A DNA stretch of 7,541 nucleotides from Gammaproteobacteria bacterium (GTDB lineage: Bacteria; Pseudomonadota; Gammaproteobacteria; SMWH01), in the NCBI GenBank assembly GCA_004357005.1, contig SMWH01000123.1:1-7541 (forward strand). The letters run 5' to 3'. The position numbers and the translations under genes are program-made. The notes beneath the pieces are model-generated. The model did no database searches and was not told the origin of the DNA. It saw only the letters and a program-made list of their open reading frames with translations. This document shows positions 1 to 6,025 of this stretch, in pieces; positions within the stretch are counted from its first letter, which is position 1; every line of letters begins with the position of its first letter.

Positions 1-932
1 AGGTGGGCTATGACGGGCACACCTGCGGCGTCGTCAACATGATCGGCAAGCAGTCCACTGACATCGCTCAGGGCGTGGACCGGGAGGACCCGGAACAACA
101 AGGGGCCGGTGACCAGGGAATGATGTTCGGTTACGCCAGCAACGAAACCGATGTGCTCATGCCCGCTCCCATTACCTACGCCCATCGCCTGGTCAAGCAG
201 CAGGCGGAGGTGCGGCGTTCAGGCAAATTGCCCTGGCTGCGGCCGGACGCCAAGAGCCAGGTGACCTTCCGTTATGAAGATGACCGCCCCACGTCCATCG
301 AGGCGGTGGTCCTCTCTACCCAGCACGCACCCGACATCAATCAGAAAGACCTGCGGGAGGCCGTGAGGGAGGAAATCATCAAACCCGTGTTACCGGCCGA
401 GTGGTTTGGCGATCACACCCGTGTTCACATCAACCCCACGGGCGCGTTCACGATTGGTGGGCCGGTGGGCGACTGCGGACTCACGGGCCGCAAAATCATC
501 GTGGACACCTACGGCGGAATGGCGCGCCATGGTGGTGGCGCGTTCTCCGGAAAAGACCCGTCCAAGGTGGACCGGTCCGCGGCTTATGCGGCCCGGTACG
601 TGGCCAAGAACATTGTCGCCGCCGGGTTGGCCGACCGCTGCGAAATCCAGGTGTCCTATGCGATCGGTGTAGCGGAACCCACGTCCATCATGGTCCAAAC
701 CTTCGGCACCGGCGTGATGGACGACGGTCATCTCACCAAGCTGATACGTGATCACTTCGATCTGCATCCGGCGGGGATCATCCGGATGCTGGATATGATC
801 CGCCCCATCTACCAGGAAACGGCGGTCTATGGGCATTTCGGTCGGGAAGTACCGAATTTCACCTGGGAGAAGACCGACAAGGCGGATGCTTTGCGCGATG
901 CCGCCGGCATAAAAGCCTCCGCCGCAAAATAA
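1..932 (+). CDS. metK: S-adenosylmethionine synthetase, 5' end missing
   Basis: Methionine adenosyltransferase makes S-adenosylmethionine from methionine and ATP in the cytosol, releasing phosphate and pyrophosphate. The window opens inside the gene: the reading frame is already open at base 3 (GTG, an internal valine) and ends at TAA 930-932. About 310 residues are visible; from my memory of the 384-residue E. coli enzyme roughly 80 N-terminal residues are missing, including the first HPDK motif. Visible signatures are GKQSTDI (active-site loop region, about residues 15-21 of the visible part), the family signature GAGDQGMMFGY, DVLMPAPITYAHRL, WLRPDAKSQV, INPTG, GGPVGDCGLTGRK and the second signature GGGAFSGKDPSKVDRSAAY. 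Nothing in the visible part is broken. It is followed on the same strand by ahcY and metF, which act in the same methyl cycle. No promoter is visible because the upstream side lies outside the window. Confidence 0.98.
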   Translation, partial: VGYDGHTCGVVNMIGKQSTDIAQGVDREDPEQQGAGDQGMMFGYASNETDVLMPAPITYAHRLVKQQAEVRRSGKLPWLRPDAKSQVTFRYEDDRPTSIEAVVLSTQHAPDINQKDLREAVREEIIKPVLPAEWFGDHTRVHINPTGAFTIGGPVGDCGLTGRKIIVDTYGGMARHGGGAFSGKDPSKVDRSAAYAARYVAKNIVAAGLADRCEIQVSYAIGVAEPTSIMVQTFGTGVMDDGHLTKLIRDHFDLHPAGIIRMLDMIRPIYQETAVYGHFGREVPNFTWEKTDKADALRDAAGIKASAAK

Positions 933-945
933 CGGGGATGAATCA

Positions 946-1006
946 TTTAGCAAACGGTTTTTCAATTGTAGGAGCGGCTTTCAGCCGCGATCCCTTTAGC
1001 AAACGG
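946..1006. repeat. 12-bp direct repeat flanking a REP-like hairpin
   Basis: The 12-mer TTTAGCAAACGG occurs exactly at 946-957 and again at 995-1006 in the metK-ahcY gap. The two copies bracket a 37-base segment that carries the REP-like palindrome. The bases outside the 12-mer differ on both sides. It could be a target-site-like duplication, the remains of a duplicated repeat end, or two copies of the left end of the element that carries the GGGGTC palindrome. I see the repeat directly; its origin is inference. Confidence 0.6.
966..991 (+). repeat. REP-like palindromic unit in the metK-ahcY gap
   Basis: A conserved head GTAGGAG is followed by a stem-loop: GCGGCT (974-979), loop TTC, AGCCGC (983-988). 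The same unit, with one extra C in the loop, occurs at 2481-2507 in front of metF, so the sequence is repeated within this window. This head-plus-hairpin form matches the REP elements common in Pseudomonas-like gammaproteobacteria, which are thought to be mobilised by RAYT-type (TnpA-REP) proteins. No such protein is encoded here. In the transcript the hairpin could affect mRNA stability between metK and ahcY. Confidence 0.75.
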
Positions 1007-1017
1007 GGTCAGACCCC
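1005..1017. repeat. 13-bp perfect palindrome GGGGTCAGACCCC
   Basis: GGGGTC and GACCCC are perfect inverted copies around a single central A. The palindrome directly adjoins the second TTTAGCAAACGG copy, overlapping it by two bases, and sits only 3 bases before the ahcY ribosome binding site. It differs in sequence from the REP-like unit beside it, so a second repeat family is likely. It could also be a protein-binding site. A single-stranded form could make a 5-bp stem with a 3-base loop. Confidence 0.5.
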
Positions 1018-1020
1018 AAT

Positions 1021-1026
1021 CAGGAG
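1021..1026 (+). promoter_or_regulatory. Ribosome binding site of ahcY
   Basis: CAGGAG lies 6 bases before the GTG at 1033. It is what fixes the GTG as the start, since no ATG lies at a suitable place in this frame and the palindromic repeats end just upstream. Confidence 0.75.
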
Positions 1027-1032
1027 CCGCAA

Positions 1033-2463
1033 GTGACAACGGAAACTGTCAAAGAACTCAAACCCGACTACGAAGTCGCGGATCTCAGCCTGGCCGAGTT
1101 TGGCCGTAAGGAAATCGCCATCGCCGAGACGGAAATGCCCGGGTTGATGGCCGTACGGGAAGAATTCGGAAAGGCGCAGCCGCTCAAGGGCGCGCGCATC
1201 GCCGGCTCCCTGCATATGACGATCCAGACGGCGGTGCTGATCCAGTCGCTGGAAGCGTTGGGCGCCGAAGTACGCTGGGCCTCCTGCAATATCTTCTCCA
1301 CCCAGGATCATGCCGCCGCGGCGATTGCCGAATCCGGCACGCCGGTTTTCGCCAGGAAGGGCGAGACGCTGGACCAGTACTGGGAATACGCCCACCAGAT
1401 CTTCGAGTGGCCCAATGGCGAAACCGCCAACATGATTCTCGACGACGGTGGTGACGCGACCTTGCTGATCCATCTGGGCGCGAAGGCCGAAAAGGACATC
1501 TCTGTTCTGGACAATCCCTCATCCGAAGAAGAAACCGCCCTCTTCGCCTCGATTCGCAAACGCCTGGACACCCAACCCGGCTGGTATTCAAAGGTCGCGG
1601 CCAACATCGTCGGGATCACCGAGGAAACCACCACCGGCGTCAAGCGTCTTTATCAGATGCAGGAAAACGGGGAACTGAATATCCCCTGCATCAACGTCAA
1701 CGACTCGGTGACCAAATCCAAGTTCGACAACCTGTATGGCTGCCGCGAGTCACTGGTGGACGGCATCAAACGCGGCACCGACGTCATGATCGCCGGCAAG
1801 ATCTGCGTGGTCGCAGGTTATGGCGATGTGGGCAAGGGTTGCGCCCAGTCTTTGCGCGGCCTGGGCGCCACCGTGTGGATCACCGAGATCGACCCCATCT
1901 GCGCGCTGCAGGCCGCGATGGAGGGTTATCGCGTCGTCACCATGGATGAGGTAGCCGACAAGGCAGACATCTTCGTGACCGCCACGGGCAACTATCACGT
2001 GATCACCCACGAGCACATGGCCGCCATGAAGAACGAAGCCATCGTGTGCAACATCGGCCATTTCGACAACGAGATCGATGTTGCCTCACTGAAAAAGCAC
2101 GAGTGGGACAACATCAAACCCCCCGAACAGGGGCAGGTGGATCACATCATCTTCCCCGACGGCAAAAAGATCATCCTGCTGTCGGAAGGCCGGTTGGTGA
2201 ACCTGGGAAACGCGACTGGTCATCCCAGTTTTGTCATGTCCACCAGCTTCACAAACCAGGTGCTGGCCCAGATCGAACTCTGGAACCACCGGGACAACTA
2301 CAAGAACGAGGTATACACGCTGCCCAAAAAGCTGGATGAGCAGGTGGCCCGGCTGCACCTGGGCAGGATCGGCGCCAATCTCACGAAGCTGCGCGACGAC
2401 CAGGCCGAATACATCGGCGTGGACGCGGACGGTCCCTACAAGCCCGACCATTACCGGTATTGA
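1033..2463 (+). CDS. ahcY: S-adenosylhomocysteine hydrolase
   Basis: This NAD-dependent cytosolic enzyme splits S-adenosylhomocysteine reversibly into homocysteine and adenosine, relieving product inhibition of methyltransferases. The product is 476 residues, the long proteobacterial form; the insertion (roughly residues 150-190, containing PSSEEETALF and QPGWYSK) separates it from the 432-residue mammalian type. Visible motifs: HMT at 61-63, SCNIFSTQDHAAAAI, DDGGD at 137-141, EETTTGV at 197-203, NDSVTKSKFDN at 223-233 (the Lys, Asp and Asn match known active-site residues), the NAD-binding GYGDVGKG at 262-269, GHFDNEID, and the C-terminal KPDHYRY that closes the neighbouring subunit's cofactor site. 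The start is GTG with a good ribosome binding site. It lies 100 bp after metK and 104 bp before metF, so co-transcription is likely. I found no SAH riboswitch upstream. Confidence 0.98.
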   Translation: MTTETVKELKPDYEVADLSLAEFGRKEIAIAETEMPGLMAVREEFGKAQPLKGARIAGSLHMTIQTAVLIQSLEALGAEVRWASCNIFSTQDHAAAAIAESGTPVFARKGETLDQYWEYAHQIFEWPNGETANMILDDGGDATLLIHLGAKAEKDISVLDNPSSEEETALFASIRKRLDTQPGWYSKVAANIVGITEETTTGVKRLYQMQENGELNIPCINVNDSVTKSKFDNLYGCRESLVDGIKRGTDVMIAGKICVVAGYGDVGKGCAQSLRGLGATVWITEIDPICALQAAMEGYRVVTMDEVADKADIFVTATGNYHVITHEHMAAMKNEAIVCNIGHFDNEIDVASLKKHEWDNIKPPEQGQVDHIIFPDGKKIILLSEGRLVNLGNATGHPSFVMSTSFTNQVLAQIELWNHRDNYKNEVYTLPKKLDEQVARLHLGRIGANLTKLRDDQAEYIGVDADGPYKPDHYRY

Positions 2464-2469
2464 ATCAAG

Positions 2470-2557
2470 GGAATCGCGGCTTGTAGGAGCGGCTTTCCAG
2501 CCGCGATTCCTCGAAGTCGCGATTCCTCAAAGTCGCGGCAAGACTGCCGCTCCTACA
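2470..2557. repeat. Head-to-head REP pair (BIME-like) before metF
   Basis: Two REP-like units face each other: TGTAGGAGCGGC at 2482-2493 and its exact reverse complement at 2546-2557. Unit one has the stem GCGGCT/AGCCGC (2489-2494, 2499-2504); unit two has GCGGCA/TGCCGC (2535-2540, 2545-2550). A further 12-bp inverted repeat, GGAATCGCGGCT at 2470-2481 with AGCCGCGATTCC at 2499-2510, overlaps unit one and competes with its hairpin. The whole gap between ahcY and metF is thus foldable. Its likely effects are on mRNA stability, attenuation or transcript ends. No T-tract follows, so it is not a classical terminator. Confidence 0.8.
2502..2533 (+). repeat. Two tandem 16-bp repeats inside the REP pair
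   Basis: CGCGATTCCTCGAAGT (2502-2517) is followed directly by CGCGATTCCTCAAAGT (2518-2533), with one difference, and then by a partial third copy, CGCGG. The unit begins in the tail of the first REP hairpin, so the spacer of the pair seems to have grown by duplication of that tail. Confidence 0.75.
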
Positions 2558-2567
2558 CAGTGTTGAT

Positions 2568-3425
2568 ATGAGCAAGGCCCCATCCATCAGTTTCGAGTTC
2601 TTTCCGCCCAGGACGGAGAAGCAACAGGAGACTTTCCTGCGCGCCCGCGAGGCGTTTCGCCGCTATGTGCCGGAGTACTACTCGGTAACCTTCGGGGCTG
2701 GAGGATCCACCCGGGACCGGACCCTGGAAACAATCATCGGCATCAAGGATCAGACCGACGTGGCGCCGGCCCCTCATATCTCCTGCATAGGAACCGAGGC
2801 CGAAAGCGTGCGCAGTCTGCTTGAAGCCTATCAACGCGCCGGAATCGGCCGGCTGGTGGTGCTCCGGGGCGACATGCCTTCGGGCATGGCCGCCACCGGT
2901 GAGTTCAGTCACGCCAACGAGCTTCTGGAGTTCATCCGGGCGGAGACCGGTGACCACTTTCATATCGAGGTCGCCTGCTATCCGGAATTCCATCCCCAAA
3001 GCGAAAACGCGCGCCGGGACCTGGAGAACTTCAAGCGCAAAATCGATGCCGGCGCGAACGGTGCGATCACCCAGTATTTCTACAACCCGGACGCCTACTT
3101 CCGCTTTGTTGACGCGGCACGTGGGATCGGCGTGGACGTGCCGATTACCGCAGGCATTATGCCCATCACGAACTTCACGCAACTCGCCAGGTTCTCGGAC
3201 GGTTGCGGCGCGGAAATCCCCCAGTGGTTGCGAGCACGTCTGGCCGACTACCAGAACGATCTGGATTCACTGCGCGCTTTCGGTTTGGACGTGGTAACGG
3301 AACTGTGCCGAAGAGTGATCGAAGGTGGCGCGCCGGGTATTCACTTCTACACCCTGAACCGGGCCCGGGCCACCAGCGCGATCTGTGACAACCTTGGTCT
3401 CGGCGCAAACCAGGACCTCGCCTAG
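2568..3425 (+). CDS. metF: 5,10-methylenetetrahydrofolate reductase
   Basis: This FAD-containing TIM-barrel enzyme reduces 5,10-methylene-tetrahydrofolate to 5-methyl-tetrahydrofolate, the methyl donor for methionine synthase. The product is 285 residues, close to the 296 of E. coli MetF. Visible motifs: ISFEFFPPRT at 7-16 with Glu10 in the place of the catalytic Glu28 of E. coli, SVTFGAGGSTRDRT, PHISCIG, LRGDMP with Asp102 (the residue that tunes the flavin), ACYPEFHP, ITQYFY with Gln169, ITAGIMPI, and PGIHFYTLNR near the C-terminus. The ATG is the only sensible start because the FEFFPP motif follows at once, yet no Shine-Dalgarno is visible: the REP pair ends at 2557, leaving only ACAGTGTTGAT-like sequence before the start. 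It may depend on coupling or on low-efficiency initiation. It converges on the minus-strand operon, with 3 bp between stops. Confidence 0.97.
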   Translation: MSKAPSISFEFFPPRTEKQQETFLRAREAFRRYVPEYYSVTFGAGGSTRDRTLETIIGIKDQTDVAPAPHISCIGTEAESVRSLLEAYQRAGIGRLVVLRGDMPSGMAATGEFSHANELLEFIRAETGDHFHIEVACYPEFHPQSENARRDLENFKRKIDAGANGAITQYFYNPDAYFRFVDAARGIGVDVPITAGIMPITNFTQLARFSDGCGAEIPQWLRARLADYQNDLDSLRAFGLDVVTELCRRVIEGGAPGIHFYTLNRARATSAICDNLGLGANQDLA

Positions 3426-3428
3426 GCT

Positions 3429-4445
3429 CTATTCATAAGCCTCGCGAAAGGCTTCCACGGTTTCCTCGGCGGTTTCTTCCTGTTCGAAACGAGCCAGATG
3501 GATAATCGCCTCGCCTTCGTGGATAAGCGGCAGCAATGATCTTCCGATAACGATACCGGAGAAGTTGGGCCGTACTGACACTTCGTTCTCGCCAAAGGGG
3601 TCGGCGATCACCGCCAGTTCATCTCCCGCGTCCACACGGTCACCGAGCTTGACGCGGGAACGAACGATCCCACTGGCAGGTGCACGGATCCACGAACTGG
3701 ATCGCGCGATTGCTGGAGTCAATGTTTTTTTCGTTTTCTTTTTTGTTGCCGGCAACATGCCGATATGTCGCATGACGGCGGTGATCCCGCGGACGCCGAC
3801 CCGGATACCCACCTCGTCAAAACGCAGCGCTTCGCCAGCTTCATAAACCAGCATCGGGATATCCAGTTCTCGAACCGCCTCGCGCAGGGAGCCATCGCGC
3901 AGGGCCGAATGGAGAATTACCGGCGCGCCGAAAACCCTGGCCAGTTCCAGGGTCGCCGGATCGTCCAGACAGGCCCGCACCTGGGGAAGATTCTTCCGGT
4001 GGCGCGCCCCGGTATGCAGATCGATCCCATAGTCGGAACCCCGCACGATTTCAGACATGAACAGCTCAGCAAGACGCGAAGCGAGCGAGCCTCGTTCTGA
4101 ACCGGGAAAAACCCGGTTTGCATCGCGCCCGTCCGGAAGATTGCGTTCGCCGGCGATAACGCCGTAAACATTGACCATGGGAACAGCCAGCAGCGTTCCC
4201 CGCAAACGCTTGAGCGCTTTCAGGCGAACCAGGCGACGAACGATCTCGATGCCGTTGAGTTCGTCACCGTGGAGCGCGCTGCTGATGAAAAGCCGGGGGC
4301 CCGGTTTGCGTCCGTGCAGCACATGCACGGGCATCGCGAGTTCCGTGTGGGTGTAGAGCGGCGGCAGTTGCAGTTCAACCGTGGCGCTTTCGCCCGGTTC
4401 CACGATCGTGCCCGTTATCCGGAAGGCTTTGCGCGAACTCGCCAT
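3429..4445 (-). CDS. AstE/aspartoacylase-family M14 metallohydrolase with C-terminal lipoyl-like domain
   Basis: A zinc-dependent hydrolase of the succinylglutamate desuccinylase/aspartoacylase group; such enzymes cleave amide bonds next to acidic groups. The product is 338 residues. The catalytic domain spans about 45-230: HGDE with His59 and Glu62 and then His144 in DLHTG fit the three zinc ligands; DGRDANRVFPG (105-115) is the substrate-binding Asn-Arg motif; Glu202 in VYEAGE is the likely catalytic base. A lysine-rich linker (TKKKTKKT, 234-241) leads to a beta-rich domain (about 250-320, APASGIVRSRVKLGDRVDAGDEL) resembling a biotinyl/lipoyl domain but without the lysine motif needed for modification. 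The ATG overlaps the rimK stop by one base (TGATG), and GGAAAGGG precedes it, so translation is coupled. The substrate is unknown. It is too divergent in context for AstE proper, as no arginine succinyltransferase genes are nearby; a role in trimming RimK products is inference. Confidence 0.88.
   Translation of the reverse strand: MASSRKAFRITGTIVEPGESATVELQLPPLYTHTELAMPVHVLHGRKPGPRLFISSALHGDELNGIEIVRRLVRLKALKRLRGTLLAVPMVNVYGVIAGERNLPDGRDANRVFPGSERGSLASRLAELFMSEIVRGSDYGIDLHTGARHRKNLPQVRACLDDPATLELARVFGAPVILHSALRDGSLREAVRELDIPMLVYEAGEALRFDEVGIRVGVRGITAVMRHIGMLPATKKKTKKTLTPAIARSSSWIRAPASGIVRSRVKLGDRVDAGDELAVIADPFGENEVSVRPNFSGIVIGRSLLPLIHEGEAIIHLARFEQEETAEETVEAFREAYE
3437..3454. terminator. Weak hairpin at the convergent junction
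   Basis: AAGCCT (3437-3442) and AGGCTT (3449-3454) form a 6-bp stem around CGCGAA, just past the metF stop and inside the 3' end of the opposing M14 gene. No T-run follows on either strand, so a rho-independent terminator is doubtful. It is the only stem I see at the point where the two operons meet. Confidence 0.2.
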
Positions 4446-5350
4446 CAGCCCTTTCCGCGCATCCGGGTTCTGCCGGGCCGGGCGTTCTTTTCGATGAACG
4501 CGTAGATGGCGCCTGCGACATCCTTGCCGGTGGACGTCTCGATCCCTTCAAGGCCGGGGGAGGAGTTCACTTCCAGTACCAGTGGGCCGTGGCGCGAGCG
4601 AATGAGGTCCACACCGGCCACGTTGAGACCAACGATGCGTGCAGCCCGCGCAGCTACCCGCCGCTCCTCGGGGGTCAGCTTGATAACCGTTGCCGTGCCA
4701 CCACGGTGGAGATTGGAGCGAAAATCCCCTTCCGGCGCCTGGCGCAACATGGCTGCATGCACCCGGTCACCGATCACGAAACAGCGAATGTCGGCGCCAC
4801 CGGCTTCCTCGATGTATTCCTGAACGAGAAAGTTGGCGCCGAGCCCGCGGAAGGCATCGATGAGGCTTTCCACCGCCTTGCGGGTTTCCGCCAACACGAC
4901 TCCCTTGCCCTGAGTGCCTTCCAGAAGCTTGACCACCAGCGGCGCGCCCTTTACCAGCTTGAGCAGATCATCCGTGTCATCCGGCGCCCGGGCGAATCCG
5001 GTAACAGGAAGGCCCACTCCTTTTCGGGACAGGAGTTGCAGGGCACGCAGCTTGTCCCGGGACCGGTTGATGGCCACGGATTCGTTGACAGTATAAACAC
5101 CCATCATTTCGAACTGACGGACCACGGCCGTTCCATAAAAAGTAATGGAAGCCCCGATGCGGGGGATCACCGCGTCGAAGCCTTCCAGCGCCTCTCCCTT
5201 GTAGTGGATCTCGGGCCGCGAGGTACTCAGCTTCATGTAACAGCGCAGGGGATCGATCACGTGGATCTCATGGCCCCGTTGCTCCCCCGCCTCCGCGAGG
5301 CGCCGGGTGGAATACAGCTTTCTGTTGCGTGAGAGAATGACGACCTTCAC
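4445..5350 (-). CDS. rimK: Ribosomal protein S6 glutamate ligase RimK
   Basis: An ATP-grasp ligase that adds glutamate residues to the C-terminus of ribosomal protein S6; purified E. coli RimK also makes poly-alpha-glutamate. The chosen start is the GTG at 5350, giving 301 residues against 300 in E. coli, with the family N-terminus VKVVILSRN. Visible motifs: DAVIPRIG(A)SITFYG, RQFEMMG, NESVAINRSRDKLRALQLL, APLVVKLLEGTQGKGV (ATP-grasp lysine near 141), QEYI, DIRCFVIGD, EGDFRSNLHRGG, and AGVDLIRS...LEVNSSPGLEGIE, with Mg-binding Asp, Glu and Asn near 248, 260 and 262. The GTG overlaps the TGA of the upstream rimB-like gene (GTGA) and AAGGA lies 9 bases before it. A longer frame back to 5440 exists but would overlap rimB by 94 bases and extend a family-length protein. 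It stands between the rimB-like gene and the M14 gene. Confidence 0.96.
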   Translation of the reverse strand: MKVVILSRNRKLYSTRRLAEAGEQRGHEIHVIDPLRCYMKLSTSRPEIHYKGEALEGFDAVIPRIGASITFYGTAVVRQFEMMGVYTVNESVAINRSRDKLRALQLLSRKGVGLPVTGFARAPDDTDDLLKLVKGAPLVVKLLEGTQGKGVVLAETRKAVESLIDAFRGLGANFLVQEYIEEAGGADIRCFVIGDRVHAAMLRQAPEGDFRSNLHRGGTATVIKLTPEERRVAARAARIVGLNVAGVDLIRSRHGPLVLEVNSSPGLEGIETSTGKDVAGAIYAFIEKNARPGRTRMRGKG

Positions 5351-5364
5351 TGTGCAGCGTCCTT
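5347..5364 (-). promoter_or_regulatory. rimB-rimK GTGA overlap with ribosome binding site
   Basis: On the minus strand AAGGA (5364-5360) is followed after 9 bases by GTG (5350-5348), whose last two bases begin the TGA stop of the upstream gene. This arrangement fixes the rimK start and predicts translational coupling. Confidence 0.7.
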
Positions 5365-5838
5365 GTTCTTTTTCCTGTCGGGATATTTTTTCCATCCCCA
5401 CCGCCCCAGAAGATAGGACCCGGTGGGTTCTATACGGCACCGGTCTTCCAGTGCAACGCGCCCCAGCAGCATGGGAAACAGCAGATCCCCGCGTTCCGTG
5501 AGATTCAGATCAATTTCCCACCTCTGCCCACTCATTTCCAGGGTGGTCCGGATGTAAGGCCGGCGCGTCGTGCGGCCACCCGAGTCCCGGACATTTCGAT
5601 ATTCAACAACCGGCGCCTCACGCTCAAGAATGATGTGCGGATACTTGCGCAGCGGCTGGACGTGGAATCGCACCCAGTCGGCACCGTCGCGCTGGAAAAC
5701 TTCCATGTCGAGGGTGTGCAAAGACGAACTCCTTGCGCCGGAATCCACTTTTGCCTTGATCGCCGGCACGCCCAGCCCCGGCAGAGCCACCCATTCGCGC
5801 CAGCCAACTATCACGGGCTCAGGTTTTTCCTCACGCAT
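5347..5838 (-). CDS. rimB: RimB-like retropepsin-type protease (formerly 'ATP-dependent zinc protease')
   Basis: The product is 163 residues of the family long labelled ATP-dependent zinc protease (Pfam Zn_protease) and now viewed as retropepsin-like. In Pseudomonas the RimB member is reported to act on RimK-glutamylated S6. Visible: VGWREWVALPGLG (11-23), the catalytic-type KVDSGARSSSLH (30-41) with Asp32-Ser33-Gly34-Ala35, the VEYRNVRDSGGRTTRRPYI segment before a central strand, and the flap-distal FPMLLGR (121-127); the C-terminus is basic (KKYPDRKKNKD). No signal peptide or membrane helix is visible, so it is cytosolic. I chose ATG 5838 because GGAG lies 7 bases before it and the family N-terminus begins here. 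A GTG at 5901 in the same frame would lie upstream of the likely promoter. First gene of the operon; rimK follows with a 4-base overlap. Confidence 0.9.
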   Translation of the reverse strand: MREEKPEPVIVGWREWVALPGLGVPAIKAKVDSGARSSSLHTLDMEVFQRDGADWVRFHVQPLRKYPHIILEREAPVVEYRNVRDSGGRTTRRPYIRTTLEMSGQRWEIDLNLTERGDLLFPMLLGRVALEDRCRIEPTGSYLLGRWGWKKYPDRKKNKDAAQ

Positions 5839-5868
5839 ACAGCCGCTCCGGTGCTTTTTGGACCAGTA

Positions 5869-5897
5869 ACTATAGGGGTTTTGGCGGTCCGCGGTAA
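5869..5897 (-). promoter_or_regulatory. Candidate sigma-70 promoter of the rimB-rimK operon
   Basis: On the minus strand TTACCG (5897-5892) and TATAGT (5874-5869) are 17 bases apart. The -10 matches consensus in five of six positions, the -35 in three of six. Transcription would start about 25 bases before the rimB ATG at 5838, room enough for its GGAG site. Predicted by eye only. Confidence 0.4.
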
Positions 5898-5907
5898 GCA
5901 CCTCACC

Positions 5908-5926
5908 TTGTAAGTTATTTGTAAGT
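5908..5926. promoter_or_regulatory. Spaced direct repeat, possible operator
   Basis: TTGTAAGT occurs at 5908-5915 and again at 5919-5926, so the copies are 11 bases apart start to start, about one helical turn. They lie just upstream of the candidate rimB promoter, in the divergent region shared with the MalT-like regulator. Two same-face half-sites of this kind suit a dimeric or cooperative regulator, but the binding protein is unknown. Confidence 0.35.
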
Positions 5927-6004
5927 GCGGCGGGAGTACTCTGGACGCGATACGAACCAAGTTGAATTCCCCGGGCGAAGCGAGCAAGGTGAGTCCCCCC
6001 AAGC

Positions 6005-6025
6005 TTCCGCGAACGGGGCGCGGAA
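6005..6025 (+). other. Hairpin directly before the regulator start
   Basis: TTCCGCG (6005-6011) pairs with CGCGGAA (6019-6025) around the loop AACGGGG. The stem ends one base before the GTG at 6027 and includes the GCGGAA purine stretch, while the loop exposes GGGG. If the GTG is the start, the hairpin would limit ribosome access. Confidence 0.4.

Noticed and set aside
390..965. A 191-residue open frame antisense to metK
   Set aside because: It lies wholly opposite conserved metK sequence, its product resembles no family I know, and high GC makes long antisense frames common.
933..1032. SAH riboswitch before ahcY
   Set aside because: The 100-bp gap holds REP-like and GGGGTC palindromes. I could not fit the conserved SAH aptamer core or its pseudoknot; GGAGCGG in the repeat is only a superficial resemblance.
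2470..2557. Rho-independent terminator after ahcY
   Set aside because: The stems are strong but not followed by a T-run on the plus strand, and the inverted units match the REP-like copy elsewhere in the window.
3715..3750. Programmed frameshift at the A-runs of the M14 linker
   Set aside because: The 7-A run is not in the phase needed for a canonical X XXY YYZ heptamer, and the main frame continues into a convincing C-terminal domain.
4589..5332. A 247-residue plus-strand open frame opposite rimK
   Set aside because: It is a shadow of rimK, which is conserved along its whole length; no ribosome binding site or recognisable domain.
4445..5440. Longer rimK starting at 5440
   Set aside because: It adds 30 residues absent from the family and overlaps rimB by 94 bases. 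GTG 5350 has a ribosome binding site and gives the family length.
5347..5901. Longer rimB starting at GTG 5901
   Set aside because: The extra 21 residues do not look like the family, the candidate -10 box would lie inside them, and ATG 5838 has a better-spaced GGAG.
5934..5941. GAGTACTC palindrome as a firm operator
   Set aside because: Eight bases is too short to support on its own and the flanks do not extend the symmetry. It is mentioned only as part of the divergent region.
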